Of a DNA stretch of 64,000 nucleotides, positions 1 through 12,400 are shown in pieces. The stretch's first letter is position 1; the number at the start of each line of letters is the position of its first letter. The stretch is taken from positions 29,885,245 to 29,949,244 of the forward strand of contig NC_066316.1 of NCBI RefSeq assembly GCF_022539315.1. The letters are read 5' to 3'. The translations under genes were made by a program, and so were the position numbers. Under the pieces are notes generated by a model, which was not told the origin of the DNA, made no database searches, and saw only the letters and a list, made by a program, of their open reading frames with translations. This DNA is from Serinus canaria (lineage: Eukaryota; Chordata; Aves; Passeriformes; Fringillidae).

Positions 1-3000
1 AATCTACTCAAATCAATTGCTACTGAACTGAAATGTATTATTTTGGAAACAGACTGCTCCATGGGTTACCATCTGCTTATGCAATCGGTACCAGCTCTGT
101 TGCAAGTCTCATGCAAACACTGTCTGCTTCTAACCCTGCCTAACACAGGTCACCAGCTGGTGTGAGGGCCTGATTAAACTCTTGACTCTTCTGCTTCCAC
201 TTTCTTATCTCTGAAATGGGGACAACAGCATTTTCCAAAGCCCTTCTAAAGGGGAGTTGGCTACATTAGTCACCATGTATGTATTCAGATAGGAAGGAAG
301 CCTAATCTGGTATTACAGATTATGCCAGTGTCTTAATTTCAGCTGATGCAACATAAAAGTTGTCAAAATACTTTTTTTTTTTCTTTTCCCCATCCAAGGC
401 AAAGTGTGTTATAAGCATTTTGGAACAGAAGTCCACCAAATTAAGCTATACTAATGAAAACTGACATAGTCTGAGAGGTTTTATTTCTGAATGAGAATGT
501 TGGTAAGTCAGTGAAAAGTAGGGACATTCAGCATCTGCAGAACAGCTGCAGTTCTCATGCAGCAATAACCTTTAGCTAATTTGTCTTCAAAACATGTCTA
601 AGTGGAACTTGGGAAAGTGAAAAGGAAACATTTCTATTACTGCATTAAAATCAAAAGAGCAAGGGAATGCTGGTAAAGCACGGAATATGCTTTTCATCAA
701 AAAAGTTTATTAAGTAGTTCATAAAACTGGAATCTAGTCCTGAAATTAATAGGGGAAAAATTCATATAAACTGCTAAATTTTGTAGTCATGTTCTGTCAA
801 AAAAGCCTGATGCCTCTTCAAAACAGTTGGTGTTTACATCCATTGCACAAAAATCAAAAAGGGAAATAAAATTAGGCAACATTAGTTTGCTGAAGCATAG
901 GCTCTGCAAGTATCACAAATAGGGAAGCTTCAGTATTTGATTTTGCAATGACAAAATAGTTCCAGTTAACTTATTTGCTGAATTAAGAGTTTCACTTATT
1001 ATTTAACTCTGCAGAAAGTCACAAAAAGGAAATAACCTTGTTGATCTCTTTCCATTAATATCCCTCACATTGTTTGTCCTATGAATTATGACTTATGGGA
1101 AAATTAACTGCCCATGCTATACATCATACACAAGCAAGTCTTAAACAGTGTCTGCTGTAAAAATATTGACATGCCTCCAAGAGGTTAATTTCCCTGCAGA
1201 TTAGGCCTTTTTTTCCAAAGGAAACAGTAACACCTATTTGAACTACATAATAGAAATAGAACTCCAGTTGTTGAAATTGGTTTTTTATGGACTCATACCA
1301 CCTAAATCTCAATGACTTCATGTTTCACTCTAAAATAGAAACTACTCCAAAACTTGGGGGGTTATTGCAGAATTAATTAATTCTCTCATCACAGTAGTTT
1401 ACCCCTAGTCTTCTGTTTTATACATCTGGGCTGGGAGGTCCCTAATCAAGCACTTTATTAGCTTGTCGTTATGTCAAAGCAAAATTAGCAGCAGGACAGC
1501 TGGTAATGAGGGATTATTCATTCAACTGTAATGGTTCAATTTGCCAAAACCCCTCAAAATTCACCATGTAGTGTCTTAAAACTGCTTGGTTTCTGATCAG
1601 TGGTGTTACATTCACTTTCTCTTCAAGGCTTCATTGCATGCTTGATGTCATGGTATAGAAAGAGCAACAAATATTTCCAAAGGCCCAACTGTTCTGTTTT
1701 TCTGTCAATTCATGGGAGCAATGCTGTCTTGGCCTCAATTTGCCTTAGAGAGGAAGTGTGCTTAGGTCCAGCCCTGTTTGGGTTGAACATCCTTCTGTGA
1801 TTTTATTCTTAAATTTTACTGCATGAAAAACGAAGCCTCAGATTTAGGACATTCCTTTCAGTAAAGGTAGCGTGGGAAAGCGATGGGAAGTTTCCATGAC
1901 AATGGAGAAAGGCAAAACACAGAACTCATTGCAGACCATGAAATCAATAACTATTATCCAAATCATGTCTGGGCAGACTACAGCAGGTTTCCACAAACAC
2001 TCCTGTACACCATGTGAGGACTTTTTAGAAAACACATGCATGTGTTTTGACTGAAAATGTCTTATACTGCCTATTTTTAAAATGCTGTTTTGTAAAATGC
2101 TTATGATGGAAAGCTGCAAAGACAAGTGTAACTCTTGCATTGCTTCTTACAAAGCAAAAGAACAAAATTATAGAATGGTTTGTGTTGGGAGGAGCCTTAA
2201 CGATAATCCAGTTCTAACCCCATTGCCATGGTCAGGTATACCTTTCACTGGACCATGTTGCTCAGATTCGTGTTCTGTTTCCATTGTCAGATGGAATATT
2301 TTCATGCAAAATTTCCTTAATCCTAAGAGGACAGCTCTTGTGTTATGTCTGCAGCTGTAGACGTAACAGCCAACTGTAAACCTTCAGTAGAATAGCACTT
2401 GGTACAAATAAGGAGTACAAATTATCATTACGAAATCAGTGATCTTGACTTGTACTTATTTTCCATGTGGCCTTAAGATAAGGCTTCACAAAGTCAGTAG
2501 GGTAATGCATCCACTTTGTAGAACTGCTAGTATATTCAGTAGAGGAAATTACATGTATTCTGTATGGCTCAAACCTTACTTAAAGTCCTTCTTGTTAGAA
2601 GTCTGTCCGGAGAGAAAATAAATCAAGCTCATGCAGCAAAAGTATTAGTCTTTTACTTATCAGTAGAGTTTATTTCTTTCCAAGTAATTTGTTTTGCTCT
2701 TTACCATTTATCTCTTGGGCACATGGCATTGTGTCCATCCTTGAGGAAGAGCTCCTGCGCGCCTTTAAATGGAGCAGCAGAAAATGGGAAAATAGTAAAC
2801 GTTTTCTCCCAACATCTCTCTGAAGAGCTCCTCCTTTCTTACTAAGAGGATTTTACTAAAGGACAAAAATATGCTCCACAGTGCACTATAGTAGTAATAA
2901 GGATTCCAGATCCAAAATCTTACCTCTAACACCACATTGCAGAAATATTTACATTAGCTAAACTAATCACTGGTTATCTGGACCTTGGTTTAGGTAGGGA

Positions 3001-5397
3001 GGTTCTTATACACTACCATGCTGAATGCTTTGATTAACAGCTATTGCCTGGTTGAGAGCCTGTTTTAATTTGCAGCTTAGTTTCACTCAGAGTTTTTTTT
3101 TTTTTTGTCGTTTATTCCTATACCAAACTGGATTTTTGTTTAAATGGCTTTTGTTTGTGTTCTTGCATTATAGTTTCTGACACAGTAAAAAGAAAGAAAC
3201 ACTATCTCCTCTCACCCTTTATTTTTGCAGTACAACTTGCTTATCTTCTCTAAATAAAATTGATGACAAAAACTATGTTGTTCTCAAGGGCAATGAAGTC
3301 TGGTTTCAAGATACGGAAGTTTTGGAACTCTCCTCTTACTGCAGGCTAATTCAAGGAGAATTTAAGTTTACAGCCTAGACTGAAGTAGGAAATTAAAGGA
3401 ACTAGATGAGTTTCAAACTGTATTTTGCTAGTCTGTTGTCCCTATAATCAAACTAAGTCAAATGGTTTTTCCGTGGTTCTCTTCTACAGGCAGGCACTTT
3501 CTGTTATTAAATTGAGAGCCTTTCCTGGAACTACTGTTTTTCTATTAATTTTCAGATATTGCAGCAGTTGGGAAGCTAGGAGGGTTAAGTTTGATCTCCA
3601 CCCATTTGTTTGTCCCACAGGAGATAATTCTCTCATCATTTCAATGGGGATTATTTACCAAGATATTTTCCACTAACTTGAAAACTCTCAGTCTTTGTTC
3701 TCCATGCCAAGTGACACACAAAAAAAATGTGCACTTGCATCTTGGGAAACATCATATCCTCAGGAAAGCTCTCTTGATTAGGTTTATTACTCAGCTGTAA
3801 CTTTCCCTGCAAAACTCAAGCATATCGATACACTTTGTGATGTTTGTGTTCACCTTGGAGGGAAGGAAAAGGTGGTGGTGCTAGTTACCAGCACTGATTG
3901 AGCAGCTAATCTTGCAGAACATTACACAATACTAAAACTGTTTCTCCAAGTAGAAGCAACCCTGTGGACTTTTTGTAGATAGAGTAGAATTCATTGCAGT
4001 GATCAGCATTTGCACCTATATGAATTACTAGAATGGCCAGCATGTGAATGTCTGGTTTTAACTGGGGGGTAGGAGTTGGTGGGTAGAGTGTGTGCAGGGG
4101 AAAGTAGGGGAAAAAAAAATTTCAATATAGCAAATGCTGGCACTATAGAGTGCCATAAAATTTTTATCATCAAGTCTTATGTATCCTGTTTGATGCTGCT
4201 CATGCTTTGTCTAATTTTGATCATCTATTCAAGCAGGGAATAGCTGGCAGGATTATTTACCTTTTCTGTTTCCAAACAATGATGTGGAATTAATTTATCT
4301 GTAAACTCACAACTTGTTTCCACTGGACCGTGTTTTGAAGTTTGCAGACTCATAAATATTATATTTAAGCCACAATTAGAGTTTTATATGTCTTTCAGGT
4401 TCAGGCATGTAGAGAGATGGTTCTTTACATCTCCTCCAAATTAATGATTTATTGCATGGCCTTCAGATAACAAGCTAAATCCAGAGCAGAGCATATATCT
4501 TCTAAATTTGTATGTAAAATCTTTCCCCCCCTTCTTACCTCTGACTAATGAGAGCTATTTCTGGATAATAAATTGAGATTGTACTTTAGGAGCATGATTT
4601 CTGCTGTCTAATACGGGTTAATTAACAGATTGCCTTTCTAAAGGATCACTTAGTCTGATTAAATTTTAATTGAAAAACAAGAAAACCAGATGAGCACTTA
4701 AAAGACTGAAATAAGGAGTGTTTCTGCCTGTGACAAATGTGCATTCTCTACCCTCATTCGTTTTACCATCTAGGAAGCATATAGAGTAAGAGGACACAGA
4801 GTCAAAAAGAGGCACTTGTGCCTGTATTACTGTCTTTAATGAGACTTCCCTTTGCATGTTAAATCAATTATTTCCTCTCCTCACTGAGTTGTCACTGTCA
4901 GCAGTTAGGGATTAACTAAGCCAAGTGCTTGGTCTCTGTTACAAATTCATCATTTTAGCATTGTTCCCACAGACACTCTGCACTTGCAAGAACATAAAAC
5001 CCAGGAGAAAACACCCTGAAATGCCCAGATTAAAATTTGTCACTCTGTTCCTTTTGAGACTCAGTCCACTGAAGAACTTTCGGCATTGTTTAACATGTGT
5101 GTAATTGGTGCTGTGTTAAAACAGTGGTGCTAAAGATAAAGGGTGGAAAAATACTATCTATCATCAGGGCCTGGGAGAAGGTGTGGGAAAACTCTTTTTC
5201 CACTTGGCAGAATGGTTAGAAAGCAGGTCTGTTCTGCAAAGTCAGGACAGATTCTTAAAGCACTAGGCTTAATAAAGGTAGGGAGGTGTGACAATAACAT
5301 TTTATTTATAATGGCATTGTATCTAAACATAAATTCTTCTGAAAAACTTCACTCACACATTTTTGGAAGGTCCTGGAGACTGTATGCAATAGTAAAA
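1..5397 (+). other. KCNK5: KCNK5 intron 1, first part in window
   Basis: AT-rich, CpG-poor sequence with no recognised exon, RNA gene or transposon. There are short homopolymers near 370 and 3092 and a perfect 20-bp palindrome at 2029-2048. Inclusion in intron 1 is inferred from the absence of exon 1 downstream of it. Confidence 0.75.
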
Positions 5398-6493
5398 TGT
5401 GGTGGGTTGACACTGGCTGGATGCCAGGCACTCACCAAAGTCTCTCTATCACTCCCCTCTGCAAGTGGACAAGAGAGGGAAAACACAGTGAAAGGTTTGT
5501 GAGTTGAGGTAAGGACAGGAAGAGATCACTCACCAATTACCATCACAGGCAAAACAGTTTCAACTTGGGGATATTAATGAATTTATTGCTAACAAAATCA
5601 GAGCAGGATGATGAAAAGTAAAACAAATCTTAAACACACCTTCCCCTCACCCCTCCCTCCTTCACAGGCTCTACCTCCTCCCACTCAGTGGCTCAGGGAG
5701 ATGGGAATGGGGGTGTTATGGTCAGCTCATCAGACATTGTTCCTGGCACTGCTCAGGGAGAGGAGTTGTTCCCCTGCTCTGCCATGGAGTCCCTCCCACA
5801 GGGGACAGTTCTCCATGCACTTCTCCAGCAGGAGTCTGTCTCATGGACAGCAGTTCCCTCTGAAATGCTGCACTGTGGGTCACTCTTCCATGGGGTTCAG
5901 TCCTCCAGGTACAGCCTGCTCCTGTGGGGGTCTCCCATGGGGTCACAGGTCCTACCAGGAAACCTGCTCCAGAGTGAGCTCTCTCCATGGGTCTGCACAT
6001 TCCTGCCAGGACCCTGCTCCAGCACAGGCCTCCCACAGGGTGACAGCCTCCTCTCAGGCATCCACCTGCTCTGCTGTGGGGCTCTTCCACGGGCTGCAGG
6101 TGGATCTCTGCCCTCCATGGGCTGCAGGGGCACAGCTGCTTCACCATGGTCTGTACCATGGGCTGCAGGGGAATCTCAGCTCCAGAGCCTGGAGCATCTC
6201 TGCCCCTCCTTCTGCACTGGCCTTGGTGTCTGCAGAGCTGTGCCTCCTACATTCTCACTCCTCTCTGCTCTGGCTGCCGTTACATCAGAGCAATAACATT
6301 TTTTTTGTTTTTAACTACATTATCACAGAGGTGTTACCATCATTTCTGATGGGCCCAGCCTTGGCCAGTGGCACATCCATCTTGGAACTGGCTGGCATTG
6401 GCTCTGCTGGACATGGAGGAACCTTCAAGAAGATCCTCACAGAAGCCACCCCTGTAGTCCCCCCAGCTACCAAAGCATGGCCACACAAACACA
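5398..6493 (-). mobile_element. Solo LTR, passerine ERVL-like
   Basis: A 1.1 kb block bounded by TG...CA, sitting in KCNK5 intron 1. On the minus strand it reads as an LTR. It starts tgtgtttgtgtggcc, has a GC-rich centre of about 45-bp degenerate units (CTGCTCC plus CCATGGG/CCACAGG/CCACGGG, about 5775-6185), carries a minus-strand AATAAA at 5582-5587, and ends ...gtcaacccaccaca. I recognise this layout from memory as a common songbird ERVL-type LTR. There is no gag, pol or env beside it, so it is a solo LTR. No clean 5-bp target duplication is visible (taaaa on one side, attga on the other), so the edges may be off by a few bases or decayed. Long open frames across it on both strands are a by-product of its composition. 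Confidence 0.75.
5775..6185 (-). repeat. Degenerate tandem units inside the LTR
   Basis: Roughly nine to ten imperfect units, each pairing a CTGCTCC-like box with a CCATGGG or CCCACAGG box and often CTGCAG. Only one unit, near 6088, keeps the CpG form CCACGGG; most read CATGG or CACAG. That fits decay of an ancestral CACGGG box by deamination of methylated CpG. Confidence 0.6.
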
Positions 6494-9400
6494 ATTGATT
6501 CACTAACCCATAGCATGGATGCTGTTGTATAAATACTCTTTGCATTTACAGGTGATTCTGGGATTGGGCAGTGTGCGCTTTAAGAACAGCTAATGTGATA
6601 GAACTTCAGATGCAAATAGGAGTTCACTGGCAAATCCACAAACTCTTTTGCAGAGAGATTTTGGAGCTCATGTTGAGCAGTTCCAGTTTGCTTTGGGGAA
6701 TGTCAGGGTTCTTCCTCAGTTCTGAGCATTTAAATTCACCTTACAGAAGCTTCCTCAGAATTACACTAAATAGTGAATATTCTCAAGTGTAAAGGCATGT
6801 GTGTAGGATTAAGATGTCAGTGTTTTCTAATCCCTCTTCAAACTCAGTTATGTCCTTTGAAGGACATACACAGGGCTTCTTTACAGCACAGTGATGCAGT
6901 TATTTCGTCAAGAATACTTTCTCTCTGGTAAAGACCATTTCCGTGTTTCTCTGTGTTTGATAGTATCTTGGTTGGTAATCTTTGGTGTTCTTACTGGACA
7001 GCCTGTTCTGTGCTGGTTAATGAGTAAATTAAAAGGGATGTTGAGCTCTAATCCACAGTTTTCTTCAAAGTATGTGCTTAATTGCTTTCACTGGAATCTG
7101 CTTTCAAAGTGCAGTAAAGGACAAGGTATCCCACTCTGTGCTTTCTCCACCTAAATGGAGATAATAAAATATTGCAATAAAACCAGCAAGACTGCTTTAA
7201 AAAAAAAAAAAGTGCCAGCCACATCGAAGTCTTGGAACAGGAGTTTTTCCAGTTAAAAATAAATCAGTAACCAATTGTGACAAAATGACTTAAATAAGAA
7301 ATCAAGAACAAGATGTGTAAAGAAATCTTCTGGGTATTCTGTGTTCTAAACTAACAGCCAAAAATGATGCCTAATTTGCTGTCTGTTGTATCACAGAACT
7401 ATGCGGAGTGAAAACCAGGCATGTATTTACATGCATTCTTTAACTATCAGGCTTAAGATGTAGGGACAGCTTTGTAGGAAGTGGCATGTGCTGGAGGCTC
7501 AGTTAGGTAAGAAAAATTCTGCTTAGGTGAAGGCACAAGTTCATGACAGACCAAAGTAAAGCATAATGAAGGGAAAGCAATAGAGTGTCTTGGTTCTGTA
7601 ATTAATTTGTGCATTGAGAAGCGCTGTTGCATGAACAGAATGAAACATTACGAAGTTGGCTGGATAAATGAAGAATCAACAAGATTAGCCAAACTTTTTC
7701 TGCAGAGCAAGTTCAGTCTTGTTATATAACCTTTTAGATAAAGTGTGTTATATACAATGCATTCGAACTCTATATATACCTTTCTGTTTTGTATGCTGTA
7801 AGATACTGGTGGATCATTTAAAGTCACTTGTAGCAAAGTTAAATAACTTTTATAATTGCCTGATTAAAAGGACACAAATAAACAAAAAATACTGACATGT
7901 TGAAGCAGTTTAAAAAAAACCCCAAAACTTCTTTGAGTTCTTCTTTTTCCCAAGACTGTGGAAAAGTGAGAAGATAATATTTTATCTGCTGTATTGATAG
8001 AAGTGTGAAAATATAATCTCATTCTGGATTAAATCTTGCTCTTGTTGGAAAAAACCTCCTCCCTTGAAGTATGTTAGTCCATGTTTTTCCAGAATTTTTT
8101 TCCCCCACTGGGAATTTTCAAAACTTTGTCCTTTGATAAGAGAACTATATTTTAAGACTGAACTGTTGATTGAAAAATGCAAAATATGTATGCACTTGCT
8201 ATAGCACTTGCACTCCATTTGTAAAGTGATTTGTTATGAAAGCAATGGGAAAGCTTTTCCCCTGCTATTTGTAGTTGTTCTGCATAGGAATGTGAATCTG
8301 GGGAATAACACTTGCTTTCCAGGGTTTGTTTTTATTTTTTTCTTCTATTTCAATTCATATATAAGGGACAAGGAATCCTATATAGTCCTAGTGATCTTTC
8401 TAGTTTTTTGCATAATCTTCATGTATTCTTTTGGTTATGTATGTTATTTACATCTGTCAACATCAAGCATGAAGCTTGTGGAGTTTTTGTTCTTCTAGAA
8501 GTGAAAGTTAACATTATTCCCACAATGACTACTTCCTATTTTTTTTTTCAGTTTCAACTTTCACCTTGTGGTAGGCAGCTACCATCCTCAACCCCATTGT
8601 CCTGTTAGAAGCAAGATGTTTCTGCCTTGGATTTTTTTTTTGTTAAAGCAGATGATACAAGTTCTAGGATTATCAAGAGTCTTGCAGAACCTAGTTTAAC
8701 ATAGGCCAGCTGGGTATTCACTCCTTTATGCTTAGCTGATCTGTAACCAGACTTGTGTAGTCAACTGGTGTCCTCTTCACTTAATGTGGAATTTATTAAT
8801 TCCCACCATCCCTCTGTAGTGCAGGTGCTGCTGACTCATATCCTGCACCTCTTGCCCCAACCTCTTGCTTCCAGCTCACCTCTCTGCATAGGTCAGTAAA
8901 GGACAGTAAAACTTTCACAGGTTAGCAAGACACAAGGGTGTTGCCTGTCAGACTGAGACAATGTGGTTCATTTGTCTTATTTTTCTTTCTCAAAAAAGGT
9001 CGCAAACCATTCCCCACAGAAGAGAAGTAGGAAATCCAGGACTCAGCTAAAAGACTTCTTTTTACATCTGGCATGGTTCTTGCCCTGACAAACATGAAAT
9101 TCATACTGCAAACACAGATAATGCTGAGAGGGAAATGAGAGGTCAGCTATCCTAAGTCCTGCTGGTTCGTGTAATCCTGCAGAGACTGTCAAGTGGCAAA
9201 GGCAGCCTCAAAGGCTTGTCCCCTTGGACCCGTGTGCTGGCCCTGGTCATACTGCCAGCGTGATTTCGATGGGAACGCTTGAGACCGAGCGAGCAGTTAG
9301 GGTAAGTCTGTCATTACACTAGAGATGGCAGTGAAAAAAGATGGCAGGAACTTTTCTGTGCTTTTCTGGTGGCTTTGAGCTGCTCAGAAGGGAAGGATGG

Positions 9401-12400
9401 TTATTACCATGCTTTCCTGAGAACTCTTGCCTTGAGCAGATCACATATGAAAGGTGCCAGGTGCCAAGTGGCAGAAACATGCATGTCCAGAGAGGGTGCT
9501 GCTGTTTTGTATTCTAGGCTGTGTGGGGTTTTTGTATTCTAATCCTTTAAGAATTTTTTTTTCCTTTCCAAGAAGTGATGAGCTTCCATTTCTGTGCACT
9601 GACACGTGTATAGCAGCCGTTCTAAAGATGACATGGGAATAGCTGATCTTTCTGCTGCCTCGATGAAATCATTTCACTGTATGTGAATTCTCTTGGCTTT
9701 CTGCAGCTCTGCCACGTTGTGTCTCTGGCTACCAAAGTAAGCAGCGTGGCACAGCAAGATTTTCTTAGCAGTACTGAGGTTGGGAAGAGAGGCGAAAGAA
9801 TATATAGGTTAATACGAAGTCTTTGAAGAACTCAAACAGGAATTTTTAATAAAATATTACTTGTGTACACCTCATATATCTAGACGTGAAAAGTTATTGG
9901 GGAGAAAGAGTTTTTTATTCATTGGTAAAATCATTAGTTGCATAGTTGGCTTCACTTTCCCCTTCCTTACCCAAAACCCAAGCTGCCAAGGTATTCCAGA
10001 GAGGAAAATATTTTCTCTGATGGACAGTATCTTCTGTTCAGTTGGGGCACATTGGGGGTGCAGAGTGAAAGCAAATCACTTTCAATATCTACCTTGTTTG
10101 TTTTCTCTTTCTCCGGTGAGTGTAACTCAACAATAAATTATGGTGTTTAGTATTATGTTAGTTATATATTTGTTGTTTAACAACAAAGCACAGAAACTTA
10201 CCCAGTAGTTGAGCTATGACAGCTGTAAGCCAGGATTAATATATTCTAGTTTGACTGTGAATTTACAACTTGATCTAGCTATAAAGTACTTAAAAATTTC
10301 AGACTGTGCCTGTGAAATAGTTCTGCTTTTAATGTGTAGGCAGACATCACAGTGCAATATGCCAGCAGGACAGGAAACTTCCGCCCATGGCTACTGTGCT
10401 GCCTGTCTGCATAATGAGTCTGAGGACCTGTCCTCTCAATCTAACTGTGGCCACCCACAGGCATTTCTCCTTCAAAAGAGTTACTGGCTAAGAGGGTTTC
10501 TTTTCTCTTTATATACATGTAGTCAATCCTGTGACAGTATTATCCAGGTCAGCAGAACTGTGTAATGTATATCTGACCCGGGAGTCTTAATATGTGACTC
10601 AGGTTTTTTATTATTGGAAAGATATCCATTAACAATTAAATATATTTTTATTGCATCTAAAAATAAGATTATTATAAACAGCTGACTGCCACTGTAACTT
10701 TATAGCTGGAGCCAGAAAACCTAAATCACTGTAAAACCCATGTGGGACAAGTAAAAGTGTGTGCAATTTGCATGGCATGGATTTTAACTATTTATGTAGT
10801 TTTAAAGTCACCATGAATTCCTTTAGGCTTTTTGCCCATACAGTTGCTTGTACCACTTCACCTATCTGTTTAGCCCTGCTACTGGATTTGGTTAAAAACT
10901 GAAATCAGGTTAAAGATGAACAGCAGTATACTGTTCATCTGATAGTTTAAATTTAAAATTTACTACCCTGAACAAATTTATTGTGATTGGCTAAGTTGTC
11001 AGTATTATACATACCTATGATTAGATAACTACTGGACTTCTCCAGTTTCTTCAAATTGTATAAAAAATTTAGATGTCAGTGTGAAAAAAGATTGCTGTTA
11101 AAGCTTTTTTATTTCTTGTAGGAAAGTCTCTAAAGTACTTGGTAGATTCTAAATTCAGTGGTATTCAGTGCACTAAATCTTTATATCCTTGCTAAAACAA
11201 CTTGAGAAAGAAGTGAAATAACTCCTCTGTTCTTTTGGAATGGAGTGAGGACAAAGCCTAGGAGTCCTCAAAGGATGCATCAGTTCTTGTTTTAATGGAT
11301 TGAGCTTTCAGAAGCTGTGATTGTCCATTACATTGTAATACTGTTGAGAGTAGAATGAAAACCATTGGGGGTAATTTCAGGCTTAATAGTTCAATTACAT
11401 CTCCTTTCTTGTGGAAAAAGAGATTTCAAAAGACAATTGTTCATACCACTGGGAGAACCTTAAAGCTGCCATTAGACCTATATGTGAGATCCCAGGGGAA
11501 TGCTTTGAATAACATGGGAGGTTTTAGCCTCTTAAAAGAGACCGGGCTCTGAGCAATATCTGGCTGTTCATCCTCTATGTAATAGGGTGCCTGTGGGGCA
11601 GGATCTGTTGCTCTAGTTTATATATAGACTGTCTATGTGGCCACAAGTAGCCCAGAAGTCCTTTTTTCTTCCTATTGCTTCCTATTCCTATTGTCATCAG
11701 ACCCAACTGTTCCTTACTAGAGGATCTTAAGATTTTCTTGCACTCCTTGACTCTTAGAATAAAATCAGTAATGGTGCATGACCTATATGGGCCAAGACTT
11801 CTCCTTGCTATTTTTAAATCTGTTTTGAGAGCTTTCCAGCCCTACTCTTACTCATAAGGGGGGAATTCAAGTGGCAGGTGCCTAAAACCGTCCTGCCTTT
11901 ATCAGTATGAACTTTCTTGAGGTGAGACCTAAGGTGATGCATAAATTATGAGGTAGTTATTTTCAGCTTTTGCATTTGGGCATACTTGAAAAGGTGTTTT
12001 TAAATTACGTCTTTCAAGACACTAACACTTGCACCATCTACCCTCTTCTTCCTCGTTTTCTTTGCATTGTATTTTACAATCCAAAGACTTTTTGGTAGAA
12101 GTTTTCTGTAGTTTAGGAAATCAAGCTCAGCCAACTTGCAGCATTCTGTATCCTAGCATATGAAAACAAAGGCATCTCTGACATTTGAGCCTAACAGATT
12201 TGCCAAGCAAAAAAACACAACCATGTTTGCTGTTCAGTTGTATAGTGTCCACTCACTTTTTTTTCCCCTTTGTTTTAAGCCAAAATCTTTAATTATTTCA
12301 GTATGGGCAAAAGCTAAGCTGCTTGGAAAGCAGTTACATATTTCCCACATCACCAAAGCTATATAAGCATGTTTTGTGACTGTCTTTGTTCCTGCAGCTG

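Noticed and set aside
5608..6498. 296-codon plus-strand open frame, with 202- and 145-codon frames overlapping on both strands
   Set aside because: It lies almost wholly inside the solo LTR. The GC-rich, stop-poor tandem units open several frames at once on both strands. There is no domain, and its start lies in LTR sequence.
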